64,000 nucleotides of DNA, taken from Fragilaria radians (taxonomy: Eukaryota; Bacillariophyta; Fragilariophyceae; Fragilariales; Fragilariaceae). Below the pieces are notes generated by a model. The model was not told where the DNA came from. It worked only from the letters and a program-made list of their open reading frames with translations, and searched no databases. The position numbers and the translations under genes are program-made. Of the stretch, positions 31,035 to 41,752 are shown piece after piece. Every line of letters starts with the position of its first letter. Positions within the stretch are counted from its first letter, which is position 1. Location: contig CAAAJI010000008.1 of the NCBI GenBank assembly GCA_900642245.1, positions 60,528-124,527 on the forward strand, written 5' to 3'.

Positions 31035-32698
31035 GTATGTTAAGAAAATTCCATTATTAGAGCCGAGACTAAAATGATTTTGCAAGACAGTATTGCAAAC
31101 CGAAATGGCTTGGCTGAATTTCCATTTTTCATGACGAAAACTACTTGAATTTTTTCAACAAAATATGGTATTGATCCTTGGCTTTAAGGTTTGGTTACAA
31201 TTTGATTAATCACTACTCTATAAGATATTTGGGAATGAGTGATTTCCGTAACATAAGTGTTTAAACTTGACAGGCAGGGTGGAGCATGGCCCACACAGAG
31301 CAAGTAATTTCTGGCAAGGAAAAAGCCCTCTGAAAAAAAGAATTTTTGGTTTTGGAGGGTAGTGTTTCTAAAGTCAGATTAAGGAATCAATTAGAAGACT
31401 GAAGGTTGAAAGGACATTTTCAAAATCGTTGATTTACAAGGATTAGCCTACACAGAGCTAGATGTTTTGATTGATGTAAGGGCTAGCAACAGAAAGGTGG
31501 TATTCAACATGCCTAAAGGATGAAAGAGTAAGAAATATGCAGACAGAATCACAGCTACAGAATAGAATAGGTTGAAAAAGAACATTGAACCTTCATCACA
31601 TTATAATTATGAATGAAGCTAGAAGACACAGGGTCCGCAACTACAGGTGATTAACTCCTCGTGCATGCTTTAAGCAATCTGAGAAGGAAGTATGAGTGTT
31701 AGTGGTTTTTGTGGAAGATATAATTGGAAACAAAGAAAATCCTCAAGAATTGATAATGTGCAAAAGAAATTAACCCTATACTTATGCGGAAGCCTTGGAA
31801 TATCAGTGACACTTCCAGTTGTGGTCCATACAGGCAACATTGGCAAAACATTTTTGCTAAAGATGTTTCCTTAGACATACAGACAAGGTACATTGTTACA
31901 ATATACCACTTTATTCGTGAGCACTTTGAAGACGGACTTACTGAAATTATTGTTGTTGGCAAGAGGAAAGCAACACTGATATCTCACTAAAAATGTTAGA
32001 AGAGAGAATGATGAAAAACATGTATTTAAGTATCTAGGAGAGATAATGGAAGACTGAAAAGCACTGATGCAGAAAACCTCTAACCTAGATCAAATTTCTT
32101 CTCATCATTTATTCAGAATCAAAAAATAATGAGGATAGATGGACACTTTTTATGAAATGCAATGTCAAAGCACTCAAGGACAGAGTAATATCATCAAGCA
32201 AAATTATCAGCTGTTCACATTATTCAATAATCAAACGATGCACAACAATAATTAAGTTCAAATACACTTATGAGATTTTGTTGATGCTGCAGGAACGAGA
32301 TCTTTTTTCTTCATGGAGATTTTTGGTATTGAAGGTGGCATTTACAACCGAAGTACAATCAATACTCTTACAAATCAGAGACTACAGATTATCCTGTCCT
32401 GCTCTAACCCCACCAACCGACAGTGGAATGCGTTATTTCAAGATAAGTACACATTGAAATCTCATTCAAACTCTTGGCGATTATTTCAGCACAAATTGTT
32501 ATTCATATCATTGACTGCGTGATACAAAACTATGATTATATATTTTTAAATTATAGTTTGATGTCAAAGCCTGGCGAGTGCATGACGAAATAAAATAACT
32601 ACGATTGTTATACCTCCTCGTCGAAGTAGAAATCTCTAGCTTACTCCATAGTTTCGAAGTTTGTTCTCGTAAGTCTTGAACGTATTGACGTATTTACC
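31035..32698. other. Gene-poor stretch with retroelement relics
   Basis: It holds the copia RNase H remnant at 31790-32060 and otherwise degenerate sequence. An open stretch at 32313-32522 (GGIYNRSTINTLTNQRLQII) looks protein-like, but I do not recognise it. Confidence 0.4.
31790..32060 (+). pseudogene. Decayed Ty1/copia RNase H / pol 3' end fragment
   Basis: Across two frames on the plus strand the sequence reads LPVVVHTGNIGKTFL (copia 'VDNxGAIxL' region), then TRYIVTIYHFIREHFEDGL (copia 'TRHIDxRYHFVREHVEDG'), then TKNVRRENDEKHVFKYLGE after a shift. That order is the end of copia pol. Frameshifts and missing catalytic residues make it a relic. Confidence 0.65.
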
Positions 32699-33079
32699 TC
32701 AACATCCGGCTAATCGAGCCCGTTTCTTGTGACGACGCCGGCTCAAAATATTGCGCCCACCAACCGTCGATTGACGCCTCAACAATCCAGTCTTTCGCTT
32801 CTTTCGCAATATCGACGGTTGAAAAGTTCGTTTGATGAGCCAATGAGACCAACCAAAGATGGAAACGGATGCATCACACAGAGATGCGTAAAGGAAACTC
32901 GAAACCACCTTGCGATTTGTCTGCCAAAATGTCGGCTTCGTAAGGGACCAAACCGATGGAACTGATATCGTGTTGACGATATTACCTCTAAGAAATAGAG
33001 AATCAGATACACCTCGCAGGACGCCAGCAGATCGTAACAAAAAGTGTGTCTGATGTGGAATTCTAAACAATAGGCTCAT
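32699..33079 (-). CDS. MRPL34: Mitochondrial large-subunit ribosomal protein bL34m
   Basis: This single-exon, 126-residue protein starts at the ATG at 33079. The C-terminal 45 residues match bL34: KRTFQPSILRKKRKTGLLRR, then GGRNILSRRRHKKRARL. The first about 80 residues are rich in Arg, Ser, Leu and Phe without acidic residues near the start (MSLLFRIPHQTHFLLRSAG), as in a mitochondrial presequence, and there is no ER-type signal peptide as a plastid protein would need. bL34 is a small basic protein of the 50S-type subunit that packs in ribosomal RNA. A copia-like LTR with an assembly gap begins 183 bp upstream. Confidence 0.9.
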   Translation of the reverse strand: MSLLFRIPHQTHFLLRSAGVLRGVSDSLFLRGNIVNTISVPSVWSLTKPTFWQTNRKVVSSFLYASLCDASVSIFGWSHWLIKRTFQPSILRKKRKTGLLRRQSTVGGRNILSRRRHKKRARLAGC

Positions 33080-33262
33080 CTTCTAGCAGAAAAATTACGA
33101 ACTGCGAGGGAAGGAAAGGGATTGCAGTGATGGTACGAAAGTGGTAATGATTTTGGCAATATCTTGTTATCCATTAACGATCGGGTTTACCATTCTATTA
33201 TTTGACCTCGTTTTCTGGAATACAAAACTGCCGAAAAAGTGAACAGAATCATAGCAGGTACC

Positions 33263-33857
33263 GGACATACCTTGAGTTAAGTCCATTAAGATAATACCTA
33301 ACACTAGAGGTTGTAAGCAATACAGTCTAACAGTCTAACAGTCTAATAAAAAANNNNNNNNNNNNNNNNNNNNNNNNNNNNNNNNNNNNNNNNNNNNNNN
33401 NNNNNNNNNNNNNNNNNNNNNNNNNNNNNNNNNNNNNNNNNNNNNNNNNNNNNNNNNNNNNNNNNNNNNNNNNNNNNNNNNNNNNNNNNNNNNNNNNNNN
33501 NNNNNNNNNNNNNNNNNNNNNNNNNNNNNNNNNNNNNNNNNNNNNNNNNNNNNNNNNATAAATGAAGAAGATCCTTTAAATATCTTTTCAGGGCCGTCAT
33601 ATCAATATGGTAGGAATAACTATTACAGATTCCCAAGTAACAAAGGGGAATCTATCAAGGTTCACGATTCATGACTCTAAGTCTTGAATCTAAAATCACA
33701 TAAGCCTAGAGGCTAGGTGTTGAATCTCACACGTAAGCTAAAGAGACTACGTGGTCAAGGAAACACGTTGCAATTGATTCACTAGAGATCTAGGATAAAA
33801 GTAGCTTTTTAGATCATAATATAGAATTTGAATAAACTCTTAGAGCAGCTTAGAGCA
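33263..33857 (+). mobile_element. Copia-like LTR containing the assembly gap
   Basis: The left end GGACATACCTTGAGTTAAG matches the LTR start at 60110, and the right end is CTTAGAGCA. Flanks GTACC (33258-33262) and ATACC (33858-33862) resemble a 5-bp target duplication with one mismatch. The right half matches the LTR at 30540 almost base for base. A 10-base unit (CAGTCTAA-type) is repeated three times just before the N run. It could be a solo LTR, or two LTRs collapsed across the gap. Confidence 0.75.
33354..33557. other. Assembly gap (204 N)
   Basis: The gap lies inside the LTR at 33263-33857. Its true length is unknown. Confidence 0.99.
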
Positions 33858-34931
33858 ATACCTTTCTCAATCATTCCGAAAAAAAGGAGAGCATGAAAAG
33901 TAGTGGCAAGAACTTCTGCTTGTTGGTTCCTATCCAATTTCTATTCTTTCTTTTGAAGGATAAAGATGTATATCCTGGTCCAAATGGATTTTTTATGCAG
34001 GCTTCCCATCACTCTTGAACAAGAACAAATACAGACATACAGATCACTGAGAAGTATATAGAAAATTGTGAAGGTGGTTTCATTGCACCCCGGATACACA
34101 TCTCGCTGGATCAAGAGAGCATTTGGAAATATGGGCAGAAAGTATTTCAACAATTAATGATCACAAGGAACAGCTTCAAACGCAAACATTATTGGGGAAT
34201 AATCTATGGAAGCAGGCAGCACTTCATAACTTCACACTTTAGCAAGATCCAAAATCATGATTAAGATTTTAGCAATGACTTGTACAAAAACAATGAAATT
34301 AATTTTAAAAAAAGTGAAACATCAAAATTCTATACTCTAAGCATGAGAGTAGCCTTAAACCGTGCCATTTGGAACATATATAAAAGGGCAAAGCAAGCCA
34401 AAATGTAAACATTCCCAGCAACCAAAATCTCTTGATCGAATCTACTTACTCGATATTGACAATCTAGAAGGAAGAGGCTGCGCCCTGGATTTCAATAGTA
34501 GTCTTACTATTAAATTGAGAACCATGCCACAAAATGTAATCAAAGGTGTAATAGATCTAATTTACAAAATGTCTTCAGCAGGATTAAATGTTTTGTAACA
34601 GTTGGACGATGTTTTCAACGACAGATAAAGAATATGAAGATGAAACTTAAATTGAGAATATGAGTAGATAATTCTGAATGAAATTGTGGATATATTTCAA
34701 ATTAAAAATTAATGTTCAATGAAAAGGCGAATAAGAGCAAAAGCGAATATTCACAAGATTTTATCAAACAGAAAAACTATTAAGTAAAAAAATGATAAAG
34801 AGCCTGAAGAAGAATACAAAACTGATGAGCTGGGATCGTAAGATGATGATAATGAGTTATTAAGATGTTCAAGATCAGACAGGTTATCAAAAACATCCTT
34901 CATTTCTACTACTAAAAAAGTTTCACATCCG
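33858..34931. other. Intergenic DNA with a possible integrase relic
   Basis: AT-rich sequence between the LTR and R1 copy G. Only the stretch at 34362-34620 shows any protein-like signal. Confidence 0.4.
34362..34620 (+). pseudogene. Possible decayed copia integrase fragment
   Basis: The frame reads RIYLLDIDN, then KLRTMPQNVIKGVIDLIYKM and SAGLNV, then a stop and DDVFN. The spacing resembles the copia integrase stretch with a basic RT motif, a long helix, GFxV and D-x-EF. Similarity is weak and the frame is closed, so this is tentative. Confidence 0.3.
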
Positions 34932-35656
34932 ATCTGGAAGGTGCTACCCCTTAACCCTGCTGCGTTTTGTTAGTACAGTAATTCTCGAGAAAGTGATCGA
35001 GTAGTTAGATAGCGAGCGACTAAAATCACTAGGGATACAGCTAGTTCAAACGGTTAAGTTTAATTATAACTGGGTTAAAAGCCATTCATCACATGATTCA
35101 ATAATATTGTTGTATGTTTGGGATGATTCTTATTGTATTAATCCTTCATTTGTCTCATTTTTTGAAGTGTCAAGCAAGTAAAGAATACACGTTATAAAGT
35201 TAAGAGTACAATGATATTGACTTTGCATCAACAAGAATATTATTTTGATTTTTCCACCAAAGACCTTTGACGTTCCAATAACATCAGCAGTAATAACTTC
35301 TACAAGAACAACGCAAGAAAAGCTAAAAATATGTCTTTAAACCATAGCTTTAATGAAAAAAAATGAAGTGACTACCTCTTCACCTTCCTAATGTCAATGC
35401 TAAATCAATGATATAATTTACTTTAATTTCTGTGATGTTGAATGCAATTGTAGATACCAATGACATGTTAGGTGAAGTAGTAAAACTTAAATATTGTGTC
35501 ATGCATCAAATTGTATGACCTGCAACTTCTAGGTTCACATATAGCAACCATGAAAATCCATGTCATAATTATTGCTGGAAATTTATAAGCAGAAATTCAA
35601 AGATACATTCTCTTTTGTAGTTAACTCTGTGGAGCAAAGCAAGCACCAACTACTAG
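34932..35656 (+). repeat. R1 dispersed repeat, copy G (with R2 head)
   Basis: The R2 head (34932-35060) has GGTGCTACCCCTTAACCCT, the CTCGA/TCGAG hairpin at 34984-35001, and ACTAAAATCACTAGGGATAC. It is joined to the R1 body after a deletion relative to copy B. The body has TATTGACTTTGCATCAACAA, GACGTTCCAATAACATCAGC and GTAGATACCAATGACATG, and ends GCAAGCACCAACTACTAG. Confidence 0.75.
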
Positions 35657-36362
35657 TGTACAATATGAAATGTTTGCAAGAAACACTAATACAACAAATT
35701 GATTGTTAGTCATTGCAATTCATTAACCTTCCATGATTGCAATCAGAGTGGTTGCCACGTTAAAGTTAAAGATTTGATCAGTTAATTCAGATGGTAGACT
35801 ATCTAACAATTGACGTGCATGATTCATTCACAAACAGGTGACAATACTCTGAACTTTAGTGTAGTTCGTTTTCCTACTTTCTATTGAACTTAACTGTTTT
35901 CGAGTATGGGTAATGTCGTCTTAATATTGAAATGACCTACCTACCTTTGATACCATTCGAGGTATCACAACTGTTCTATGGAAACAATGACTAAGCAGCC
36001 CTTCTGATGCTCTGATTTAGTCACACGCGACAGTAATTGATTTGGTCGCCATCACACGGTCTCATTAGTATCCATCGTACCACTGGGATTTTGGAAATGT
36101 TTTTGCTGGATTAGTATTGAAAAAATAGGACACATACATTGTTACAAAGTGAAGTAGAGGCCTGAAAAATTGAGTCCGGTACTCAAGTTCCTCGGAGTAT
36201 TTATAAAAGTGTGTGTCTGGTTTAGTTTCAAATTATTCTCAGAGGGCTAATCTTTGTTTGATTGTTAAGAAACTTACCCCATACGTATACATTTCATAGA
36301 GAGGCTGCAATACAACGTGTAAGTCCGATTCTAGTGGCAATTAAAATTCAAAGAATCCAAAT
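35657..36362. other. Intergenic DNA, probable promoter of the HD-like gene
   Basis: No gene or repeat recognised. The last part should contain the 5' leader of the gene starting at 36363. Confidence 0.45.
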
Positions 36363-37892
36363 ATGGAGGATAACGCTGAATTGATACCATTGAAACGAGG
36401 TTCGTTCCGTGCCTTGACGGATATTCGGAGACCGGGTTATGCAATTAGCGAAGGTGGTAGCCTTTCCATTTCCAATTCCGAACCCGTCTTGCGGTTTTCT
36501 ATTCAACGAACTGGAGATCATGATGTCAGTGTGAGTGAAACATATATTGCATCGATTATTGAGGATATACAAGTTTCACTGAGGGAATTGGATGCTAATC
36601 CTCCCCTTACGCTGGTGGAAGAATGGGCAACATTAATTCACGAATGTCTTTCAGCGGAATCTCGAAAGTTCCATTCCGTGCACCACGTCTTCGAGATATC
36701 TGCAGGATGCGACCCAATCCAACTGTTAGCTGCCTTCTTTCGAGACTGTATCAAATGCGTGACAGATGGGGAACTGGTCCCTCGTCAAGAACGATATGTA
36801 GCAGATATTTTCAATCGTCAAGGCTATGTTGTTGACAATCAAGAACAGGACAGGCTAATTCAAATGATCATGGATATCTTTGAGCTAACCAATGGACAAT
36901 CGTTGGGTAATGCGACAGAGCTGGATGTTTTCTTATCTGCAATCCTCATGGCAAAAGTCTTAAAGGAAACTCTTAATGAGACTATTTTGATACAAATTGT
37001 CGTTTGCATGGAGGCGTCCATCCCCTTCCGAGAACAAGCATTGATGAAATTATATCAAAAGCTACAGCTCGTCAACACAAAGTACGACTTAAAGCTCAAT
37101 GATCAAGAAATAGTTGTAGCCGTTCAGCGTGCAGCAGATTTTAGCAACCGAAATTTAGGCAACTTTTCCTCGGAAGATGCTGTTTTCTTCCTTGATCACA
37201 CTTGGAGTCTTTTACCCGAGAGGAGTAGAGAACTACGCCGTTTCCATCTTTATTCTGTCAACGATATGTTGCATGCTTGTCAAGGAATGGCAGAATTTTT
37301 TGAAACCTTGAATCCCGACCTTGTCTTCCAATCATTTCGAGGTATACCAAATGAACAAGAGATGAACTTTTTCCAAACGCGCCTAATGAATAACTTAGAA
37401 AAGGGGAGAAAGTACACAAGAGCGCAGCTATTGAGTGTTTCCATCTGTGCTGCGATTGCAACTCTATCGGGAGGCGATGGTCCCATGAGTTTCTTCACCG
37501 GTGATTTACCAACTCACAATTACCACTCCCAGAGATTGGGAGAAACCTTTCCCACCTTTGACTACAAAGACATTACCAAGGGATGTGACTACGATGTTTA
37601 CGTGATCCTCAATCGCGGTCGTCAACAAGAGCAGTCCTTCGACACTCGCAATTCTCCCCTAGCTGCATACGTCTATGCAATCCTTGGTGACGAGGGAGTA
37701 TGTTCCGCCTTGCGATATTGTCAATGCCCCATGACAGAGCTGTCATCGAAGCAGCTGCTCCGGAATCTTCCCGAACAAAGTGTAAGGCTCGTCGCTAATG
37801 ATATCGGTATGATTGCTGTTTCTCGAACGGAAATCATACAAAACCTAATGGTGGAGTTGTTTGAAAGTGCCACAGAGAGTCAGTTAGGGTAG
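36363..37892 (+). CDS. HD-domain-like protein with altered metal site
   Basis: Single exon, 509 residues. After a disordered N-terminus (1-85), residues 100-130 read SRKFHSVHHVFEISAGCDPI then LLAAFFRDCI. This resembles the HD phosphohydrolase-like motif found in cyanobacterial and algal proteins (FHxxxHVxxx, followed by LFHDxV). His104, His107/108 and Asp128 are present, but the His of the 'HD' pair is Arg127. The rest is helical (about 135-500) with no other domain I recognise. The family acts on nucleotides or cyclic nucleotides; whether this copy still binds metal is doubtful. A 7-bp hairpin (GAGTTTT/AAAACTC, 37911-37929) follows the stop in the 3' UTR. Confidence 0.65.
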   Translation: MEDNAELIPLKRGSFRALTDIRRPGYAISEGGSLSISNSEPVLRFSIQRTGDHDVSVSETYIASIIEDIQVSLRELDANPPLTLVEEWATLIHECLSAESRKFHSVHHVFEISAGCDPIQLLAAFFRDCIKCVTDGELVPRQERYVADIFNRQGYVVDNQEQDRLIQMIMDIFELTNGQSLGNATELDVFLSAILMAKVLKETLNETILIQIVVCMEASIPFREQALMKLYQKLQLVNTKYDLKLNDQEIVVAVQRAADFSNRNLGNFSSEDAVFFLDHTWSLLPERSRELRRFHLYSVNDMLHACQGMAEFFETLNPDLVFQSFRGIPNEQEMNFFQTRLMNNLEKGRKYTRAQLLSVSICAAIATLSGGDGPMSFFTGDLPTHNYHSQRLGETFPTFDYKDITKGCDYDVYVILNRGRQQEQSFDTRNSPLAAYVYAILGDEGVCSALRYCQCPMTELSSKQLLRNLPEQSVRLVANDIGMIAVSRTEIIQNLMVELFESATESQLG

Positions 37893-38174
37893 ATGAAAAG
37901 TAAACAACCGGAGTTTTTTCCAAAACTCTGATCTAGTTACACCCGGGGGGAGTAGGTCATGATATAGTTAAAAACGAATTCTAAAGACGCTTTAGTTTGT
38001 GAGTTGGTACTTTTTAATTCTAACGACAACTCCTCGTATTCCAACGCATCATTCACGTTGCATTCCGGCGTGAGTCCCACCATGAAGTTTTCTCTGAGGA
38101 ACGAAACGGCAACCGTTCGAAATTCCTAATATTTTTCAATTCCTTCCATTATTCGTTTTCTCCACCTCTATACA

Positions 38175-40157
38175 ATGAAACTTTTTCAATCAAAAAATGC
38201 TTCCCATTCCGAGGGAAGAAATATTGAAGTGATGCCAGTCACAACAGCCATGTTGGAAGACATTCCTCTCGAATCAGGGAGTCGACATGATCAACTTCCA
38301 CATATTGAAGATGTGTATGCCATGGCCGCGGCTTCTCCTTCTACACAAACTAGCGGGAAAAAGAAAAAAAGGATTGTAATGATCACTGCCTGTATTCTTA
38401 TTGGCATGGGAATTGCAATAACCATGGTGGTTTTTACGACTCGGAAGACGCGACCGAGCAAGAATGATCCTGAGGACCGGCTACAAGCGATTTTGAAATA
38501 TCTAGAAGGCTTGACAGAGTCGAGGGAAGTAATACGGAATGAATTGAGTCCTCAATATAGAGCTGCTCATTGGATTGCAATTGAAGATGCCAATCAGGTG
38601 GACAGTTTTGATGCTCATTGGTTGCAACGCTTTGCTCTCGTTACGCTTTATTTTTCAACGAAAGGTACCGAGTGGGCTACTAACTTGCGATTTACAACTC
38701 CTGGTCTGCATGAGTGTTATTGGAATCAAATTGTTGTGGATCCGAAACATGGTGAGTCCTACAAAATAGGTGTCTTGTGTAATGATGACAAGGAGGTGAC
38801 TTCCCTGGAGATGGATTCACTTGGATTGGTGGGTTCCCTGCCACAAGAAATGTCACATTTGACGAAGTTGCACAAGCTGTCGATGAACTATAACTCATTG
38901 TCTGGAATAATTCCCGATATGCAAGCTATGAGCCAACTCCAATCGTTGGGTCTAGCATCCAATGACTTTTCCTCAGATCTTCCAAAGTGGATAGGCAAGC
39001 TTCAAAAACTTGTCTCGTTGAATCTTTCCAACAATAATTTTAAGAGCACTATTCCTACGGAGTACTTGACGATGATGTTGCTTAAGAACCTTGACTTGAA
39101 TTCCAATGAAATTTCGGGTAGATTGGATACCCTAAGTCAAATGACTTGGCTTGAAAATTTGAATTTGCAAGGAAATCGCTTGACTGGATCGATTGAAAAT
39201 TACATGCTTTCGGGTATGCATGCGATTAAGGTTATGAATTTATCAAATAACTTGCTGGCCGGTAAGATTCATGCACGTTTTTTCCGGCACCATTCTTTGG
39301 AAGTTTTGGCACTGGACGGGAACCATATTGACGGTAGTCTGCCGTCTGTTATTCAAGTTAGTTCATCATTACGTGTCTTGACGATTAAGAGCAATCGATT
39401 GACTGGGACAATTCCCGACTCGTTGGCAAGATTGGAAAAATTGAGTGTATTGGATTTATCGCAAAATGAATTGTGGGGTTCCATCCCTACAACGCTTGGC
39501 ATCATGTCAGAGTTGACGTGGTTGTCACTGTCGGATAATGGAGGAATGGATACCATGGGAATTCCCACGTTTCTCCGTCAGATGCCATTGCTCCAGACGT
39601 TGGGTTTGGGTCGTACGGGACGCACGGGTACAATTCCGTCATGGGTCGGTACTGATTGTCCGCGTCTAAGGATGTTGGACTTATTGAACAATGCTCTGAC
39701 GGGAAGTGTCCCGTCGGAAATTGGATTATTGACAGATTTGCAAGTACTCTTGTTAGGTCGGAATCAGCTTGATGGGAGACTTCCAAGTGAATTATATGGA
39801 TTGGAACATTTGTGTAAGTTATTGCTTCTTTTCGGTTTGTACATTTTTCATGTGCAATAGATTTCTCACTTGACTTATTTGTTGTTTTCTGCATTTGTAA
39901 AAATTCTTTCCTTAGCATCACTATTTCTTGAAGAGACTCGTTTGGTGGGCAGCGACCATGAATTGTGCAACAACAGAACTCTCCCTTGGTCTGCTTTGCT
40001 TTCGGATTGTGGAGCAGTCAACAAGACATGGACGTGTCCTTGCTGCACTCGTTGCTGCCCAAACGGGTCTTGCTCTGAGGATTGGCTGATGGTTATGGAA
40101 GGAATGATTCGAAAGGAATATGAACGATCGAATTTGATTTTGCTTTCAAAACTGTAA
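38175..40157 (+). CDS. Transmembrane leucine-rich-repeat protein, diatom type, two exons
   Basis: Exon 1 is 38175-39813, the intron is 39814-39915 (GTAAGT to TTAG, 102 bp), and exon 2 is 39916-40157, giving 626 residues. The N-terminal 60 residues are cytoplasmic, KKKKR precedes a transmembrane helix at about 66-88 (IVMITACILIGMGIAITMVVF), and the rest is outside (type II anchor). An about 100-residue cap (WLQRFALVTLYFSTKGTEW, then LHECYW) leads to about 12 plant-type LRRs (LxxLxLxxNxLxGxIP) from about 215 to 535. Exon 2 closes with CNNRTLPWSALLSDCGAV and a Cys cluster CPCCTRCC. This cap-LRR-Cys layout is typical of diatom surface LRR proteins; no kinase domain is present. A recognition or adhesion role is inferred. 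Confidence 0.85.
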
Positions 40158-40322
40158 GGATGCACTTGGTCGTTGAGTTTGCTAGCGAAGGTTAATTATA
40201 TACTAGAATTATGATTGATATTCCGTTTCATTGTAGATATAATCATCAAATCAGTGATAAGGGTCTTGAATCCTTGCTGTTCTAAAGTCAATAGATGCTT
40301 GCCATACAACTCTTCCTTTCTA

Positions 40323-41315
40323 CTATTCTTCTTCCTCTAGCCCATTCCGTTGATGGATTGGTTTCCATATCAATGGACTTACATGAGGAAGGTGACAAGA
40401 TCCCTGACGAGTTCCCAATGCCGTTCGTTGCAACACCATTCGTGCTACAGTCCGCCAACTTGAGGGTTGATCCCAGTGGACTGAAAATTGGACCAAGGAG
40501 TCAAGTAAAGTAGTCGAAGGAGACTCAGATGATGATAACAAAGTCGAATTCTGATTTGGGTCTTTCATTCTTTTCCGTTTCTTGTCATTATTGCTATTAT
40601 TGACAGGGATCATGGCTGTCCGATTTCGAGACTTTTCTCCAATACGATCAGAATCATCTCGAATTTGTATTAATGTCACACGTTGAAAGAGTATGTAATC
40701 GTCATGTAACCAATTCAATACAGAGATTGGATCAATATCTTGATATTTATGAAGATGGTGATGCAAATTGTGTTCGCTTTCCTTCCGAGATAGTAACTGT
40801 GAAACTTGTCTATCCGATATCGGAGGAAGGACTAATACAATGTGATCCATGCGATGTTTCCAAAATGGTTTCGCTGGAAGGGATTCGATCATATGAATGT
40901 ATCGTTTCCGTGGGAGTTTCATCGGAACATGTTTTCGCAAGACTCCAATAGCAGCATCTTCGTCATTTTTGGTCTTCTGTAGATGATGAAAGGAAGAAGA
41001 CAAGGAAGATGACAATGGATACTTTGCTGAAGTTTTCTGATTGATATTGTCATGGTTAGATTCTTGAAAAAGACAATCAAAAGGTGATGGTGGTTGACCA
41101 AATCGGTCAAACTGAACCATTAATAAGGCAGAGGCCAACGGTTCAACCCAACAACGTTCTCCCACCAACAAAATATCCCGACTGTACTGCTTGGAAGGAA
41201 TTGTTCCATTGTAAGAAAGTTTGGATCTGTACGCTGCTGTATTTGTAGATTCATTCATCAGAATTTCAGGATTGTTTGCTTTTCCAAATGTCAATGTGAA
41301 TCTCCCATAAGACAT
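40323..41315 (-). CDS. Unrecognised protein (330 aa)
   Basis: Single exon from the ATG at 41315. I do not recognise it. A structured N-terminus (MSYGRFTLTFGKANNPEIL, then RDILLVGERCWVEPLASAL) is followed by a Ser/His-rich linker (about 100-130), a second structured part around HIVLVLPPISDRQ and DPISVLNWLHDDYILFQRVT, and a basic stretch KKRKRMK that could be a nuclear signal. The C-terminal HWDQPSSWRTVARMVLQRTA looks folded. It is divergent from the gene at 41753 and nearly abuts the LRR gene's 3' end. An antisense frame at 40295-40513 is treated as a shadow. Confidence 0.55.
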   Translation of the reverse strand: MSYGRFTLTFGKANNPEILMNESTNTAAYRSKLSYNGTIPSKQYSRDILLVGERCWVEPLASALLMVQFDRFGQPPSPFDCLFQESNHDNINQKTSAKYPLSSSLSSSFHHLQKTKNDEDAAIGVLRKHVPMKLPRKRYIHMIESLPAKPFWKHRMDHIVLVLPPISDRQVSQLLSRKESEHNLHHHLHKYQDIDPISVLNWLHDDYILFQRVTLIQIRDDSDRIGEKSRNRTAMIPVNNSNNDKKRKRMKDPNQNSTLLSSSESPSTTLLDSLVQFSVHWDQPSSWRTVARMVLQRTALGTRQGSCHLPHVSPLIWKPIHQRNGLEEEE

Positions 41316-41752
41316 AGTACCAGTACGCCACTAGCATAAATTTTGTTGTATCCAAACAAATCGCAAACTGAAAAACACTCACCTTATTGTTTAACCGAGT
41401 CACACTCAAATTCGAGTTGGCATACGCCAGCGCGCTCCATAATTAAAAGAAGGCTCGAAAATTTGAATCGCAACAGCGATACTCCATCGGAATGTGTAGA
41501 ACATGTGTTTCAACTTTTTTGTATTTTATCTGTTATCCAGAAATGCCGAACTTAGGAACCGTTGGCTTAATTGTACGGTCGTGTGAAAACGAAAACGTCG
41601 GCAAACTAGTAGGGTCAACCTGGACGTGAAAAACAGTCTGGGAGGACGGTAGTGCGCGTTACCTAGGTTGCAATACAAATACATTCTTTGTACAAAAACC
41701 TTAGTTGCAAATATAACCACACAAAGAACAAACTAATATCTGTCACTCCTCT
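41316..41752. other. Divergent promoter region
   Basis: This 437-bp gap lies between two divergent starts (41315 minus, 41753 plus). It is somewhat richer in GC than other gaps. No specific element can be named. Confidence 0.4.

Noticed and set aside
32313..32522. Possible gene with GGIYNRSTINTLTNQ
   Set aside because: Looks protein-like and may be a mobile-element relic, but I could not assign it and the surroundings are degenerate.
34932..35060. tRNA gene or tRNA-derived SINE head
   Set aside because: TTCAAAC at the end resembles a T-loop, but no flanking stem pairs and no cloverleaf can be drawn.
40295..40513. Plus-strand frame with signal-peptide-like start
   Set aside because: It lies antisense to the end of the 330-codon gene and has no domain; hydrophobicity probably mirrors the codon pattern of the other strand.
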